From NCBI GenBank assembly GCA_027484145.1, contig JAIXUH010000009.1, positions 1 through 37,126 of the forward strand: a stretch of 37,126 nt of DNA, given 5' to 3'. This document shows positions 18,083 through 26,923 of the stretch, piece by piece. The notes under the pieces were generated by a model. It was not told the DNA's origin and made no database searches. It saw only the letters and a program-made list of their open reading frames with translations. Positions within the stretch are counted from its first letter, which is position 1. Each line of letters opens with the position of its first letter. A program made the translations under genes and the position numbers. Source of the DNA: Rhodobacter sp. (GTDB taxonomy: Bacteria; Pseudomonadota; Alphaproteobacteria; Rhodobacterales; Rhodobacteraceae).

Positions 18083-19630
18083 ATGACCGAACTTTCCCCG
18101 CGCCGCGCCGGACGGCGCAACCGTGTCGAAGCCGCCCCGACTGCCTCGCCGGTGCCGGCGGGCATGGTGGGTGGGCGTTACAAGCCTCTGACCGATTCAG
18201 AAGTGCTGCAAATTCATAATCTTGCGCTGCGATTGCTCGAGGATCTTGGCCTGTCGCAGATCAACTCCAGCCTTGAGGCGCGGGCAGTGGCAGCGGGAGC
18301 TTGGCTGGACGCGGATCGCCGCTTGCGTTTTCCCCGCGCGCTGGTCGAAGACGTGATCGCGCGCAGTCGCAGCACGTTCACGCTGCATGGGATCGACCCG
18401 GCGCATGACCTCGAGATCGGCGGGCGGCGGGTGCATACCGGAACAGGTGGGGCGGCCCCTACGATCATGGACTTTGAGACGGGTCGCTATCGTGAAAGCA
18501 CGGTGGCCGACCTTTACGATATTGCCCGGCTGGTGGACCGGCTGGACAATATCCATTGGTATCACCGGTCCATCGTGGCGCGGGATGCAAAGACCATTCT
18601 CGATCTGGATATGAACACCACCTATGCCTGTCTTTCGGGAACCACGAAATCCATCGCGGTCAGCTATACTGACGGCGCCTCGGTCCGCGCGGTGCAGCCG
18701 ATGCTTGATGCGGTGGCGGGGGGGGAGGGCAAGCATCGCGAGCGGCCCTTCTGCACCGCCGTCTGCTGCCATGTGGTGCCGCCAATGCGCTTTGCCACGG
18801 AAAGCTGCGATGCGCTTGAGGCGGCGGTGCTGGCGGGCATGCCGATCCTTCTGGTGTCAGCGGGTCAAGCTGGAGCGACAGCGCCCGCAGCCCTTGCCGG
18901 GGCCGTGGCGCAGGCCTGCGCCGAGGTGCTGGCGGGGCTGATCCTGTGCCACATCATCGACCCGAACTGCCGGGGCATCTTTGCTGCTTGGCCCTTTGTC
19001 TCGGACCTGCGCACCGGAGCCATGTCGGGCGGGTCTGGCGAACAAGCGCTTTTGTCGGCCGCCTGCGCACAGATGGCGAATTTCTATGACCTGCCCAATT
19101 CCGTGCCTGCGGGGATGACTGACAGCAAACTGCCCGATGCGCAAAGCGGCGGGGAAAAGGGCTATACCGTGTCGCTGGCCGCGCAGGCGGGGGCGACGAT
19201 GATCCATGAATGCGCGGGTATGCAAGGCTCGCTGATGGGGACGTCGTTCGAGGGCTATGTCATCGACAATGACCTGCTGGGGGCGATCCTGCGCACGGTA
19301 AAGGGGATCGAGGTCAGCCCCGACACGCTGAATTTCGAGGTGATCCGCGACACGGTAACCGGGGTGGGCCATTACCTTGGCCATGCCCAGACCTTTGCGC
19401 GGATGAAGACCGACTATGTCTATCCCGAGATCGCCGACCGGCGAAGCATCAGCGAATGGCAGGACGCGGGTGGGCGCGACGCGCGCGACGTGGCGCGCGA
19501 CCGGGTGCGCAAGATCTTGGCGGACCATTACCCTCGCCATATTGGCGAAGGGGTCGATGCGGCAATCCGGGCCGGTTACAACATCATCCTACCGCGCGAT
19601 CGGATGCAGGCCGGCAACGGCGTCTGGTAA
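18083..19630 (+). CDS. MttB-family (non-pyrrolysine) amine methyltransferase
   Basis: 515 residues, the usual length for the trimethylamine methyltransferase superfamily. Family lines include TGGAAPTIMDFETG, GMTDSKLPDAQSGGEKGY and the C-terminal DHYPRHIGEGVDAAI. There is no in-frame TAG codon, so it is the pyrrolysine-free type. Characterised members of that type (MtgB on glycine betaine, MtpB on proline betaine, MtcB on carnitine) transfer a methyl group from a quaternary amine to a corrinoid protein. No corrinoid protein or activator is encoded nearby, so the acceptor here is uncertain. The next gene, a folate-linked demethylating flavoprotein, starts 13 bases later, which points to stepwise N-demethylation of the same substrate. 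ATG 18083 has only a weak ribosome-binding site. Confidence 0.85.
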   Translation: MTELSPRRAGRRNRVEAAPTASPVPAGMVGGRYKPLTDSEVLQIHNLALRLLEDLGLSQINSSLEARAVAAGAWLDADRRLRFPRALVEDVIARSRSTFTLHGIDPAHDLEIGGRRVHTGTGGAAPTIMDFETGRYRESTVADLYDIARLVDRLDNIHWYHRSIVARDAKTILDLDMNTTYACLSGTTKSIAVSYTDGASVRAVQPMLDAVAGGEGKHRERPFCTAVCCHVVPPMRFATESCDALEAAVLAGMPILLVSAGQAGATAPAALAGAVAQACAEVLAGLILCHIIDPNCRGIFAAWPFVSDLRTGAMSGGSGEQALLSAACAQMANFYDLPNSVPAGMTDSKLPDAQSGGEKGYTVSLAAQAGATMIHECAGMQGSLMGTSFEGYVIDNDLLGAILRTVKGIEVSPDTLNFEVIRDTVTGVGHYLGHAQTFARMKTDYVYPEIADRRSISEWQDAGGRDARDVARDRVRKILADHYPRHIGEGVDAAIRAGYNIILPRDRMQAGNGVW

Positions 19631-19643
19631 GGGGGGCAAGCCC

Positions 19644-22055
19644 ATGCAAAGCCATGCAAAAGTGGTCATCATCGGCGGTGGCATGATGGGGGTGGGGCTG
19701 GCCTATCATCTGGCCGAGGCGGGCTGGACCGATGTGCTGCTGATCGAAAAGGGCGAGTTGACCAGCGGGTCGACCTGGCATGCCGCCGGGCAGTGCCCGT
19801 CCTTTATCGGCAATTACAACATGGCCAAGATCCACCATTACGGCAATACGCTGTATCCCCGGCTGGAAGGCCTGACCGGCCATCCGACCGGCTGGCACGG
19901 CTGCGGCGGCATCCGTCTGGCCACCACGCCCGAGGAGGTGGACTGGTTTCGTCACGTGCAGGGCTTTGCCGCCAATGTCGGCTTCGCGATGGAGATCATC
20001 GGCCCCGACCGCATCCGCGAATTGAACCCGTGGCTGCAAACTGACGGCATTCTGGCGGGCGCCCATACCACGCTGGATGGCCATGTTGACCCCTCCAGCG
20101 CCTGCAATTCCATGGCGGCGGGGGCGCGGGCGATGGGGGCGACCATTCAGCGCCATACCCGTGTGACAGACATCACACGCCTTCCTTCGGGCGAGTTCCG
20201 AATTCAGACAGAGCAGGGCCATGTCGTCTGCGAGCATGTGGTCAATGCGGCAGGCTGCTATGCGCGTGAGGTGGGAAAATGGCTTTGTGTCGACACACCG
20301 ATCACCAACATGGAACACCAGTATCTGGTGACTGAACCCTTGGCCGAATTCAAGGACAGCCCCGTCGAGTTGCCGGTGATGCGCGATCCGGCCACGGCGG
20401 GCTATTACCGACAGGAGCAGAAGGCGGGCCTTGTCGGCATCTATGAACACACCGGGGCGAAAGAGGCTTGGGCCTCGCGTGGGGGCTGGCCCGCGTGGTC
20501 CAGCGAAAACGAGTTGTTCGAAGGCGACCTTGACCGCATCACCCCCTGGCTGGAAAAGGCGCTGGAGCGGATGCCGATCTTTGCCAATGCAGGGATCAAG
20601 CGCATCATCAACGGGGCCATTCCGCATACGCCAGACGGCAACCCCTTGGTCGGGCCAATGCCGGGGGTGCCGAACGCATGGCAATGCTGCGGGTCGTCCA
20701 TCGGCATCGCCCAAGGGGCAGGTTGCGGCAAGTTTCTGGCCCAATGGATGATTCATGGTGACGCCGAGATCAACATGGCATCCGTCGATCCCCGCCGCTT
20801 TGGGGCCTATGCCGATCCGGCCTATACCCGCGCCAAAAGCTTTGACGACTATCACAACATGTTCGAAACCCCGCTGCCGGGGCGCGAGGTTCCGGCCGGG
20901 CGTCCGCGGCGCATAACACCGCTGTATGAGGTGCTAAAGGCCAAGGGCGCAGTGATGACCGAAGTGCACGGCTGGGAACGTCCGAAATACTTTGCCCCCC
21001 AAGGCTTTGCCGAAAAGCTGCAATTCCGCCGCACCAACACCTTTGGCCTGGTCGCCGCCGAATGCCGTGCTGTCCGCGAACGGGTGGGCGTCATGGATCT
21101 GTCCAGCTTTGCCAAGTTCGACGTAACCGGTCCGGGGGCCGAAGCGCTGCTTGACCGGCTGACCGCCAACCGCCTGCCCAAGACGTTGGGCGGCATCGGG
21201 CTGACGCAAGTTCTGTCGGACAAGGGCCGCATCCTGAGCGAGTGGACGATCACACGCCTTGGTCCTGACCGCTTCTATCTGCTCACCGGTGCAGGGGCCG
21301 AAGAGCAGACGCGCGACGATCTCGCCTTTGCGGCTGGGCCGGATGTGACGATCCGCAATGTGACCGACGCCTTCGGGATGCTGGTCGTGGCTGGCCCGGC
21401 CTCGCGTGACGTGCTGGCCGGGTTGACGAATGCAGACCTGTCAAACGCCGCTTTCCGCTGGCTGTCGGCGCAGGAAATCACCCTTGCCGGCATCCCGGTT
21501 CGTGCCCTCAGGGTGACCTATGTCGGTGAACTTGGCTGGGAAATCCATGCGCCGATGGCCGATCTTGCCCGGCTTTACGCAGCGATCTGGGCTGCGGGTC
21601 AACTGCATGGCATTGCCGATTTCGGCGGGCAAGCCGTCAATTCGCTGCGCGTGGAGAAGGGCTATCGTGGCTATGGGTCGGAACTGACCAACGAGATCAC
21701 CCTGATCGAGGCCGATTGCACCCGCTTTTATGCCCCCGACAAAGGCGAGTTCCGTGGCCGATCCGCGACCGAGGCGGTGCGCAAGGCGGGCGTCACCACC
21801 TCGTTGGTCTATGGCGAAATTGCTGCCGCCGACTGCGACATCTGGGGCGGTGAAGCGGTGATGCAGGGTGATCGCGTCGTCGGGGTCTGCACCTCGGGCG
21901 CCTATGGCCATGCCACCAGCAAAAGCCTTGCCTTCGCCTATGTCACGCCGGGGGCCGGCACGGGGCTTGAGGTGGTCATTCTTGGCGAACGCCGCGCCCT
22001 GACCTTGCTGGACGCCCCGGCATGGGACCCATCAAACGCGCGGCAAAGGGCATGA
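19644..22055 (+). CDS. Dimethylglycine/sarcosine dehydrogenase-like FAD protein with GcvT domain
   Basis: 803 residues from ATG 19644, preceded by a run of G (19631-19636) as ribosome-binding site. Residues 7-36 are the FAD dinucleotide fold (VVIIGGGMMGVGLAYHLAEAG). STWHAAG at 43-49 contains His46, the position that carries covalent FAD in mammalian dimethylglycine dehydrogenase. The oxidoreductase part ends near residue 400 (PHTPDGNPLVGPMPG), then comes the FAO_M linker, and from about 460 a GcvT folate-binding half (VTYVGELGWEIHAP, LRVEKGYRGYGSELTNE). Known relatives oxidise an N-methyl group and pass it to tetrahydrofolate as methylene-THF. The TWHAAG context, GGIRLATTP and GHVDP lines are very close to animal DMGDH. 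The exact substrate is not determined; sarcosine, dimethylglycine or another N-methyl amino acid fit. Confidence 0.9.
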   Translation: MQSHAKVVIIGGGMMGVGLAYHLAEAGWTDVLLIEKGELTSGSTWHAAGQCPSFIGNYNMAKIHHYGNTLYPRLEGLTGHPTGWHGCGGIRLATTPEEVDWFRHVQGFAANVGFAMEIIGPDRIRELNPWLQTDGILAGAHTTLDGHVDPSSACNSMAAGARAMGATIQRHTRVTDITRLPSGEFRIQTEQGHVVCEHVVNAAGCYAREVGKWLCVDTPITNMEHQYLVTEPLAEFKDSPVELPVMRDPATAGYYRQEQKAGLVGIYEHTGAKEAWASRGGWPAWSSENELFEGDLDRITPWLEKALERMPIFANAGIKRIINGAIPHTPDGNPLVGPMPGVPNAWQCCGSSIGIAQGAGCGKFLAQWMIHGDAEINMASVDPRRFGAYADPAYTRAKSFDDYHNMFETPLPGREVPAGRPRRITPLYEVLKAKGAVMTEVHGWERPKYFAPQGFAEKLQFRRTNTFGLVAAECRAVRERVGVMDLSSFAKFDVTGPGAEALLDRLTANRLPKTLGGIGLTQVLSDKGRILSEWTITRLGPDRFYLLTGAGAEEQTRDDLAFAAGPDVTIRNVTDAFGMLVVAGPASRDVLAGLTNADLSNAAFRWLSAQEITLAGIPVRALRVTYVGELGWEIHAPMADLARLYAAIWAAGQLHGIADFGGQAVNSLRVEKGYRGYGSELTNEITLIEADCTRFYAPDKGEFRGRSATEAVRKAGVTTSLVYGEIAAADCDIWGGEAVMQGDRVVGVCTSGAYGHATSKSLAFAYVTPGAGTGLEVVILGERRALTLLDAPAWDPSNARQRA

Positions 22056-22086
22056 GGGCGCTGCACCCCCCAATTCGGAGGGCGCG

Positions 22087-23208
22087 ATGACCGACGCAGC
22101 CCTCGGTCGTCTTGCGCCCCGCGACGGCCATCCCACCATGAAGGCCGTGGTGACCATGGGCAACGGCGGCTATGAACAGTTGATCTATTGCGACGTCGCG
22201 CGCCCCGTTCCGGGGCCCGAGGACGTGCTGGTGCAAGTGCGCGCTGCCGGGGTCAACAACACCGAGATCAACACGCGGCTTGGCTGGTATTCCGCGTCGG
22301 TCCGCCAAAGCACGGCAGACGCTGCCAAAACCGAAGAGGTGGCACCCACCCAGAAAGCCGATGGCGGCTGGAACGCAGCAACGCCCTTTCCGTTCATTCA
22401 GGGCACCGATTGCTGCGGGATCGTGGTCGAGGTGGGCACTGCCGCAAACCGCCACCTCTTGGGGCAGCGCGTTCTTGTGCGCGCCTGCATGCGGCCGGAC
22501 GGGTTCTCGTCGCCCGAAAACATATGGATGGCGTCTGATTTTGACGGGGCTTTTGCGCAGTTTGTCAGGGTTCCCGCGTCGGAAGTCTTTCCGGTCGTCT
22601 GCGGCTGGAGCGATGCCGAACTTGCCACCATTCCCTGCGCCTATGGCACCGCTGAAAACATGATCCACCGGGCAGGCGTGACCAAAGGCACGCGCGTGTT
22701 GGTGGCGGGTGCCTCGGGTGGCGTCGGCTCTGCCGCCGTGCAACTGGCCAAGCGGCGCGGCGCGTATGTGATCGGCATCACCACCCCCGCAAAGATGGAT
22801 GATGTGCGTGCGGCGGGGGCCGATCATGTCATTGACCGTGGTGTTGATCCGTTGGTGGCCTTGGGCAATGTGCCGGTGGATGTGGTTGTCGACAACGTAG
22901 CAGGGGCCGGGTTCGGCGCGATGCTGAAAGCCCTTCGGCGCGGCGGAAGATATGTGTCCTCGGGGGCGATCGGCGGGCCGGTTGTCGAACTGGACATGCG
23001 GGTGTTCTATCTGCGGGACCTGACCCTGATCGGCTGCACGGGCTGGGACGAACCAGTATTTCCCAGCCTGATTACCTATATCGAGCAGGGCGAAATTCGC
23101 CCGCTTCTGGCACGGACCTATCCACTGGAACAAATTGCCGAAGCGCAGCAGGAATTCCTGAAGAAATCGCATGTCGGCAACTTCGTTCTGATCCCGCCGC
23201 AGGCCTGA
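22087..23208 (+). CDS. Zinc-independent MDR-family oxidoreductase (quinone oxidoreductase-like)
   Basis: 373 residues with GGAGGG four bases before ATG 22087. The GroES-like N-terminal domain has VRAAGVNNTEINTRLGWY and GTDCCGIVVEVG. The usual zinc-ligand motifs (CxxD near the start, GHE) are replaced, so it should not use catalytic zinc. The cofactor fold begins near residue 203 with VLVAGASGGVGSAAVQLAKRRG, typical of NADPH binding. Such enzymes reduce enones, quinones or enoyl-CoA-type substrates, or oxidise alcohols. It begins 31 bases after the flavoprotein gene and is probably its operon partner, handling a carbonyl or unsaturated product of amine breakdown; this is inference. A long insert-like region (residues about 72-100, ADAAKTEEVAPTQKADGG) before the active-site loop is a recognisable feature. 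Confidence 0.8.
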   Translation: MTDAALGRLAPRDGHPTMKAVVTMGNGGYEQLIYCDVARPVPGPEDVLVQVRAAGVNNTEINTRLGWYSASVRQSTADAAKTEEVAPTQKADGGWNAATPFPFIQGTDCCGIVVEVGTAANRHLLGQRVLVRACMRPDGFSSPENIWMASDFDGAFAQFVRVPASEVFPVVCGWSDAELATIPCAYGTAENMIHRAGVTKGTRVLVAGASGGVGSAAVQLAKRRGAYVIGITTPAKMDDVRAAGADHVIDRGVDPLVALGNVPVDVVVDNVAGAGFGAMLKALRRGGRYVSSGAIGGPVVELDMRVFYLRDLTLIGCTGWDEPVFPSLITYIEQGEIRPLLARTYPLEQIAEAQQEFLKKSHVGNFVLIPPQA

Positions 23209-23215
23209 CGGGATC
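23190..23215. terminator. Hairpin across the stop codon of the MDR gene
   Basis: GATCCCG (23190-23196) pairs with CGGGATC (23209-23215) around a 12-base loop that contains the TGA. TT follows, but no T-run. Between the convergent operons a second inverted pair, TGGTCCGG (23249-23256) and CCGGACCA (23308-23315), is also present. Together they may separate the two converging transcripts. Confidence 0.35.
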
Positions 23216-23330
23216 TTGCCGCACCACGCCTGCAGCGATCCCGTGTTCTGGTCCGGTGCGATGTGGTCCAGCCCCTGCGGAGGACTTGGATCAGGCCGCC
23301 GTCCCATCCGGACCATCCAATGGCACGGCC

Positions 23331-24101
23331 TTAACAGACTGGGTTGCGTAATGCCTTCATCCACCCAAGGCTTTCCTCTGTCGGGCCCTGCGGTCTGTAT
23401 TCTGCGCCAAGCGGCGCGGTCCAGCCCGCCGCGGCGAAAGCCGCAAAGATGGCGCCATAGTTCAACTCGCCCTGATCGGGAGTGCCCCGATCCGGAACCG
23501 AGGCGAACTGAACATGCCCGACAACAGGTTGCAGCGCTCGGAACCGGGTGGTGATGTCGCCTTCGGTTCGCCCGATGTGATAGCAATCAAACATCAGTTT
23601 CAGATTGGGCGCGCCGACCTGCCGGATGATGTCACTGGCCTGATCGGTTGTGTGCAGAAAGTATCCCGGCGCGTCATGGCGGTTCAGCGGCTCGATCAGG
23701 ATCGTGATCGCCTGTTCCGCCGCGCGCTGGGCCGCATAGGTCAGGTTGGCGGCAAAGGCGGCCTGTGCTTCGGCCCCGCTGGCGAAACCGGCCATGACAT
23801 GAACCATGCCCGACCCGATCGCGGCTGCATAGTCCAGCGCCTGATCAATGGCGGCGCGGGCCTCGGCCTCACGGCCGGGAAGGGCGGCAAGACCGTTTTC
23901 GCCGGGATTGCCGCGTAAGGTGTTCAATCCCAGCATCCGCAACCCGGCATCGCGCAAGGCGCGGGCGGTGTCTTTTGCCGGGGTGGCATAGGGCCAGTGA
24001 CATTCAACAGCGTCAAATCCGACAGCCTTGGCGGCGGCTATGGCCTGTGGCAAGGGAAGGTCAGCCCAAAGAAAGCCAAGGTTGGCGGAAAACTGCGTCA
24101 C
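23331..24101 (-). CDS. otnI: 2-oxo-tetronate isomerase (hydroxypyruvate isomerase family)
   Basis: 256 residues from GTG 24101, whose bases overlap the upstream otnC stop as GTGA; a GTG nine bases earlier is possible but would add MGC before the family start MTQFSANLGFLW. It is a TIM-barrel of the Hyi/OtnI family. Lines typical of the active site are IEPLNRHDAPGYFL (Glu137), MFDCYHIG, GHVQFASVPDRGTPDQGELN and GAEYRP. In the four-carbon acid-sugar pathway OtnI interconverts 2-oxo- and 3-oxo-tetronate, supplying the kinase. It is the last gene of the operon. Hydroxypyruvate isomerase itself is the alternative, but the neighbours LtnD, OtnK and OtnC favour the tetronate role. Confidence 0.88.
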   Translation of the reverse strand: MTQFSANLGFLWADLPLPQAIAAAKAVGFDAVECHWPYATPAKDTARALRDAGLRMLGLNTLRGNPGENGLAALPGREAEARAAIDQALDYAAAIGSGMVHVMAGFASGAEAQAAFAANLTYAAQRAAEQAITILIEPLNRHDAPGYFLHTTDQASDIIRQVGAPNLKLMFDCYHIGRTEGDITTRFRALQPVVGHVQFASVPDRGTPDQGELNYGAIFAAFAAAGWTAPLGAEYRPQGPTEESLGWMKALRNPVC

Positions 24102-24748
24102 GCATCCCACTCCACATCAAATGTCGTGACCAGTGCTTGCACCTGACCGGTCGTCAACCCGCGTGCCGGGGTGCCGCGCAGCAAAAGGGCAAGGCGGGCC
24201 GTCGCCTCCAACTCTTCAATCGCGTTGCACGCGGCTTGCACATCCTTGCCCGCTACAACCGGGCCATGATTGGCCAGCATCACGGCGCTGCGTTTGCCGG
24301 CAAGCCCGCGGACGGCCTCGCCCATGGCGGGATCGCCGGGCAAAAAGAAAGGCAAGAGCTTGACGCGGCCCAGTTGCATGATGGCATAGGGGGTCAGCGG
24401 CGGCAGAAAGTCGTCGGCATCGACTTCGGGCAGCATCGACAGGGCGACCGAATGGCATGCGTGCAAATGCACCACCGCCCCTGCTGTGCTGCGCGTGTCG
24501 TAAAAGGCCGCATGCAGGGGCATTTCCTTGGTCGGTAGATCGCCATCGATCAGCCGACCCGCCGCATCAAACCGTGACAGCCGGGCCGGGTCCAGTCTCC
24601 CAAAGCTGCTGCCGGTGGGCGAGACCAACAGCCCGCCATCCGCCGTCCGTGCCGAGATGTTGCCGGTGCTGCCATGCGTCAGCCCTCGGTCGAACATCGA
24701 GCGGGCCAAAAGGCAGATCTGCTCACGCAGCGCAGTTTCCGGAGTCAT
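24098..24748 (-). CDS. otnC: 3-oxo-tetronate 4-phosphate decarboxylase (class II aldolase fold)
   Basis: 216 residues, usual for class II aldolase/adducin proteins. Zinc-ligand and catalytic lines are visible: HGSTGNISAR, KEMPLHAAFYDTR, VVHLHACHSVALS (the paired histidines) and MLANHGPVVAG. In the acid-sugar pathway OtnC decarboxylates 3-oxo-tetronate 4-phosphate to dihydroxyacetone phosphate. The start ATG overlaps the otnK stop as ATGA, so translation is probably coupled. A fuculose-phosphate-aldolase-like aldol reaction is the alternative reading of the fold; the otnK/otnI context makes the decarboxylase more likely. Confidence 0.88.
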   Translation of the reverse strand: MTPETALREQICLLARSMFDRGLTHGSTGNISARTADGGLLVSPTGSSFGRLDPARLSRFDAAGRLIDGDLPTKEMPLHAAFYDTRSTAGAVVHLHACHSVALSMLPEVDADDFLPPLTPYAIMQLGRVKLLPFFLPGDPAMGEAVRGLAGKRSAVMLANHGPVVAGKDVQAACNAIEELEATARLALLLRGTPARGLTTGQVQALVTTFDVEWDA

Positions 24749-26007
24749 GCTGCCCCCATGGCGTCAGAAAAAAACGAGGTGCCCCCGAAGTTGCCGGATT
24801 TCAGGGCAAGCGCCATCGGGTTTCCATCGCTGTCGCAATAGGTCCACGGCACGCCGGGGGAAATTTCACGCCCGATGTGCAGACGGTCAACGCCCAAAGC
24901 TGTGGTTACCGCACCCGATGTTTCGCCGCCCGCGACGACGATCCGGCGCGCACCGGCATTGCGCGCAGCAATCGCGCAGGCCGCCAGCGCATGTTCGACG
25001 ATGTCGCCAGCGCGGTCCCGCCCCAAATGGTCTTGCGCCCGGCGCACTTGGTCCGGCTCGGCTGTGGCGTAAATCAGGGGGGCGTGCTCCAAATTCTGCG
25101 CTGCCAGCCATTCCAGCGCCGGCGCTATGCCGGATTGGGCCAGATCCAGCGGGTCAAGGCGCAGCGATGGCGCGCCAGTGGCGATGTAATGGGCCACCTG
25201 CGCATTGGTCATGGCCGAACAACTGCCCGAAAGGATCACCGCCGTCTGTGGTAGCGCGGGAACAGTCACCCCGCTGCCGGTGGCGGCCAGAAGGCCCATC
25301 GCAGCGTAGATAGCGGGCAGGGGCATGGCCACAGCGCTGCCCCCCGTCATCAGCGTCATGTCGCGACACGCCTCGGCAATCACCGCAAGGTCGGCATTGG
25401 CGACCGCATCCACAACCACATGCGCGGTGCCCGCTTGTGCAAGGAGCGCAAGTTCCGCCTGCAGGGCATCAGCCCCTTGGGCCACAATCAGCCTGTCGAC
25501 CAGCCCGACGGTACCCGTCACCTGAGGCTGCAACAACCGCATCAGATTGCTGTCGCGCATCGGCGTCAGCGGGTGATCTTTCATTGGGCTTTCGGCCAAT
25601 GGCTGGCGGCCGACAAAGAGGTTGCCCATAAAGATCGTGCGCCCGTTTTCGGGGAAAGCCGGGCAATAGATGGTCTGGGCGCAGCCCAGATCGGCCATCA
25701 GCGCCTCGGCCACCGGGCCGATATTGCCGGTTGGCGTGGAATCGAAGGTGGAACAGTATTTCCAGAAAAACCGCTGTGCCCCGGCGCGGCGCAGCCAGTC
25801 AAGTGCGGCCCGACAGTCGGCGACGGCGGCCGCGACCGGCGCGGTGCGGCACTTCAGGGCGATCACCTCGAACGGGGCAGTAGCGCTTGGCGGTGCTTTG
25901 GGGACACCGATCCGGAGCGACACTTCTACCCCCGACCGTGCAAGCAGCCCGGCCAGATCGGTGGCGCCGGTAAAGTCGTCTGCGATGCATCCGAAAAAGG
26001 CTGGCAT
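24745..26007 (-). CDS. otnK: 3-oxo-tetronate kinase (DUF1537 family)
   Basis: 420 residues, as in the four-carbon acid-sugar kinase family formerly called DUF1537. The N-terminal domain starts GCIADDFTGATDLAGLLARSG, the hallmark of the sugar-acid site, with KYCSTFDSTPTGNIGPV further on. The C-terminal nucleotide-binding domain has AVILSGSCSAMTNAQV and VVAGGETSGAVTTALG. OtnK phosphorylates 3-oxo-tetronate at C4. It begins four bases after the ltnD stop and overlaps otnC. The D- or L-tetronate preference cannot be read from the sequence by eye; pairing with LtnD rather than PdxA2 suggests the LtnD branch. Confidence 0.9.
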   Translation of the reverse strand: MPAFFGCIADDFTGATDLAGLLARSGVEVSLRIGVPKAPPSATAPFEVIALKCRTAPVAAAVADCRAALDWLRRAGAQRFFWKYCSTFDSTPTGNIGPVAEALMADLGCAQTIYCPAFPENGRTIFMGNLFVGRQPLAESPMKDHPLTPMRDSNLMRLLQPQVTGTVGLVDRLIVAQGADALQAELALLAQAGTAHVVVDAVANADLAVIAEACRDMTLMTGGSAVAMPLPAIYAAMGLLAATGSGVTVPALPQTAVILSGSCSAMTNAQVAHYIATGAPSLRLDPLDLAQSGIAPALEWLAAQNLEHAPLIYATAEPDQVRRAQDHLGRDRAGDIVEHALAACAIAARNAGARRIVVAGGETSGAVTTALGVDRLHIGREISPGVPWTYCDSDGNPMALALKSGNFGGTSFFSDAMGAA

Positions 26008-26011
26008 GGGG

Positions 26012-26923
26012 TCAGCCCTCTGCCGCCGGGTCGCGCGGGCCCGGAAGCGTCAGGCCGACATTGCGGGCATAGACCTTGGCGATGGCGGCGTCATCCTCGG
26101 CCCCCAGCCCCATGCCCACTGCGACCATGTATTGCTGCAGGGTTGCCGCAGTGATCGGGGCGGCAAAGCCCGCCGATTTCGCCACGTCCAGCACGATGCC
26201 AAGGTCCTTGGGCCAGATGTTGATCTGGCTGCGCGGGGAATAATCCCCGTCGACAATATGGGGTGCGCGGTTTTCCAGCATCCAGCTGGTGCCCGCGCAT
26301 TTGCTGATCACCTCGACAAAGGCGGCGGGCGCGATGCCTTGGGTCATGCCAAAGGTCAGCGCTTCGGCCATGGCGGCGATGTGCACCCCGGCCAGAAGCT
26401 GGTTGACCGCCTTCATCGCCGAACCGGGCCCCGCCTCGGAGCCCAGTTCAAACACCGTCTGCGCACAGGCGTCCAGCACCGGGCGCGCGGCGCGGAACGC
26501 CTCTGGCCGACCCGCCGCCATGATCGACAGCGCGCCTTGCGCCGCCTTTGCGGCACCGCCCGAAATCGGGGCATCAAGGTAATGCACGCCCGCTGCCGCG
26601 CAGCGCGCTTCCATCTCGCGGGCAAAGGCCGGGGGCACCGTGGCACAGCCAAGCACCACCACACCGGGCGAAAGCGTCGCCACCACGCCAGTTGCACCGA
26701 AAAGCACGGCTTCCGTCTGGGCGGCGTTCAGGACAACAACAACCACCGCGTTCAGATCGGTCGGAAAGGCCCCGCCCTGACCGCCTGCCATCGCAAACTT
26801 GCCGACCGCGTCAGGGTTGATGTCAGCGCCCCAAACCTTCTGTCCGGCCCGCAGGCACGACAGGGCCATGCCATAGCCCATCGACCCCAGCCCGATCACG
26901 GCTGTCTTGAATTCCATGGTCAT
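26012..26923 (-). CDS. ltnD: L-threonate dehydrogenase (beta-hydroxyacid dehydrogenase family)
   Basis: 303 residues. The NAD-binding fold begins VIGLGSMGYGMALSCLRAG (about residues 9-27). The substrate line DAPISGGAAKAAQGALSIMAAG and the catalytic lysine segment KAVNQLLAGVHIAAMAEAL are those of the 3-hydroxyisobutyrate/tartronate-semialdehyde reductase superfamily. LtnD oxidises L-threonate to 2-oxo-tetronate, the entry step for OtnI/OtnK/OtnC. The start overlaps the lactonase stop as ATGA; a second ATG (MEFKT) is six bases on. A tartronate semialdehyde reductase role is possible, but gene order matches the otn pathway. Confidence 0.85.
   Translation of the reverse strand: MTMEFKTAVIGLGSMGYGMALSCLRAGQKVWGADINPDAVGKFAMAGGQGGAFPTDLNAVVVVVLNAAQTEAVLFGATGVVATLSPGVVVLGCATVPPAFAREMEARCAAAGVHYLDAPISGGAAKAAQGALSIMAAGRPEAFRAARPVLDACAQTVFELGSEAGPGSAMKAVNQLLAGVHIAAMAEALTFGMTQGIAPAAFVEVISKCAGTSWMLENRAPHIVDGDYSPRSQINIWPKDLGIVLDVAKSAGFAAPITAATLQQYMVAVGMGLGAEDDAAIAKVYARNVGLTLPGPRDPAAEG

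Noticed and set aside
18083-19630. Pyrrolysine-containing trimethylamine methyltransferase
   Set aside because: The frame is open through its full normal length with no internal TAG, and no pyrrolysine genes are nearby.
21976-23586. 536-codon antisense frame under the MDR gene
   Set aside because: The sense MDR protein and the minus-strand otnI gene explain the interval. The frame's product has no recognisable domain.
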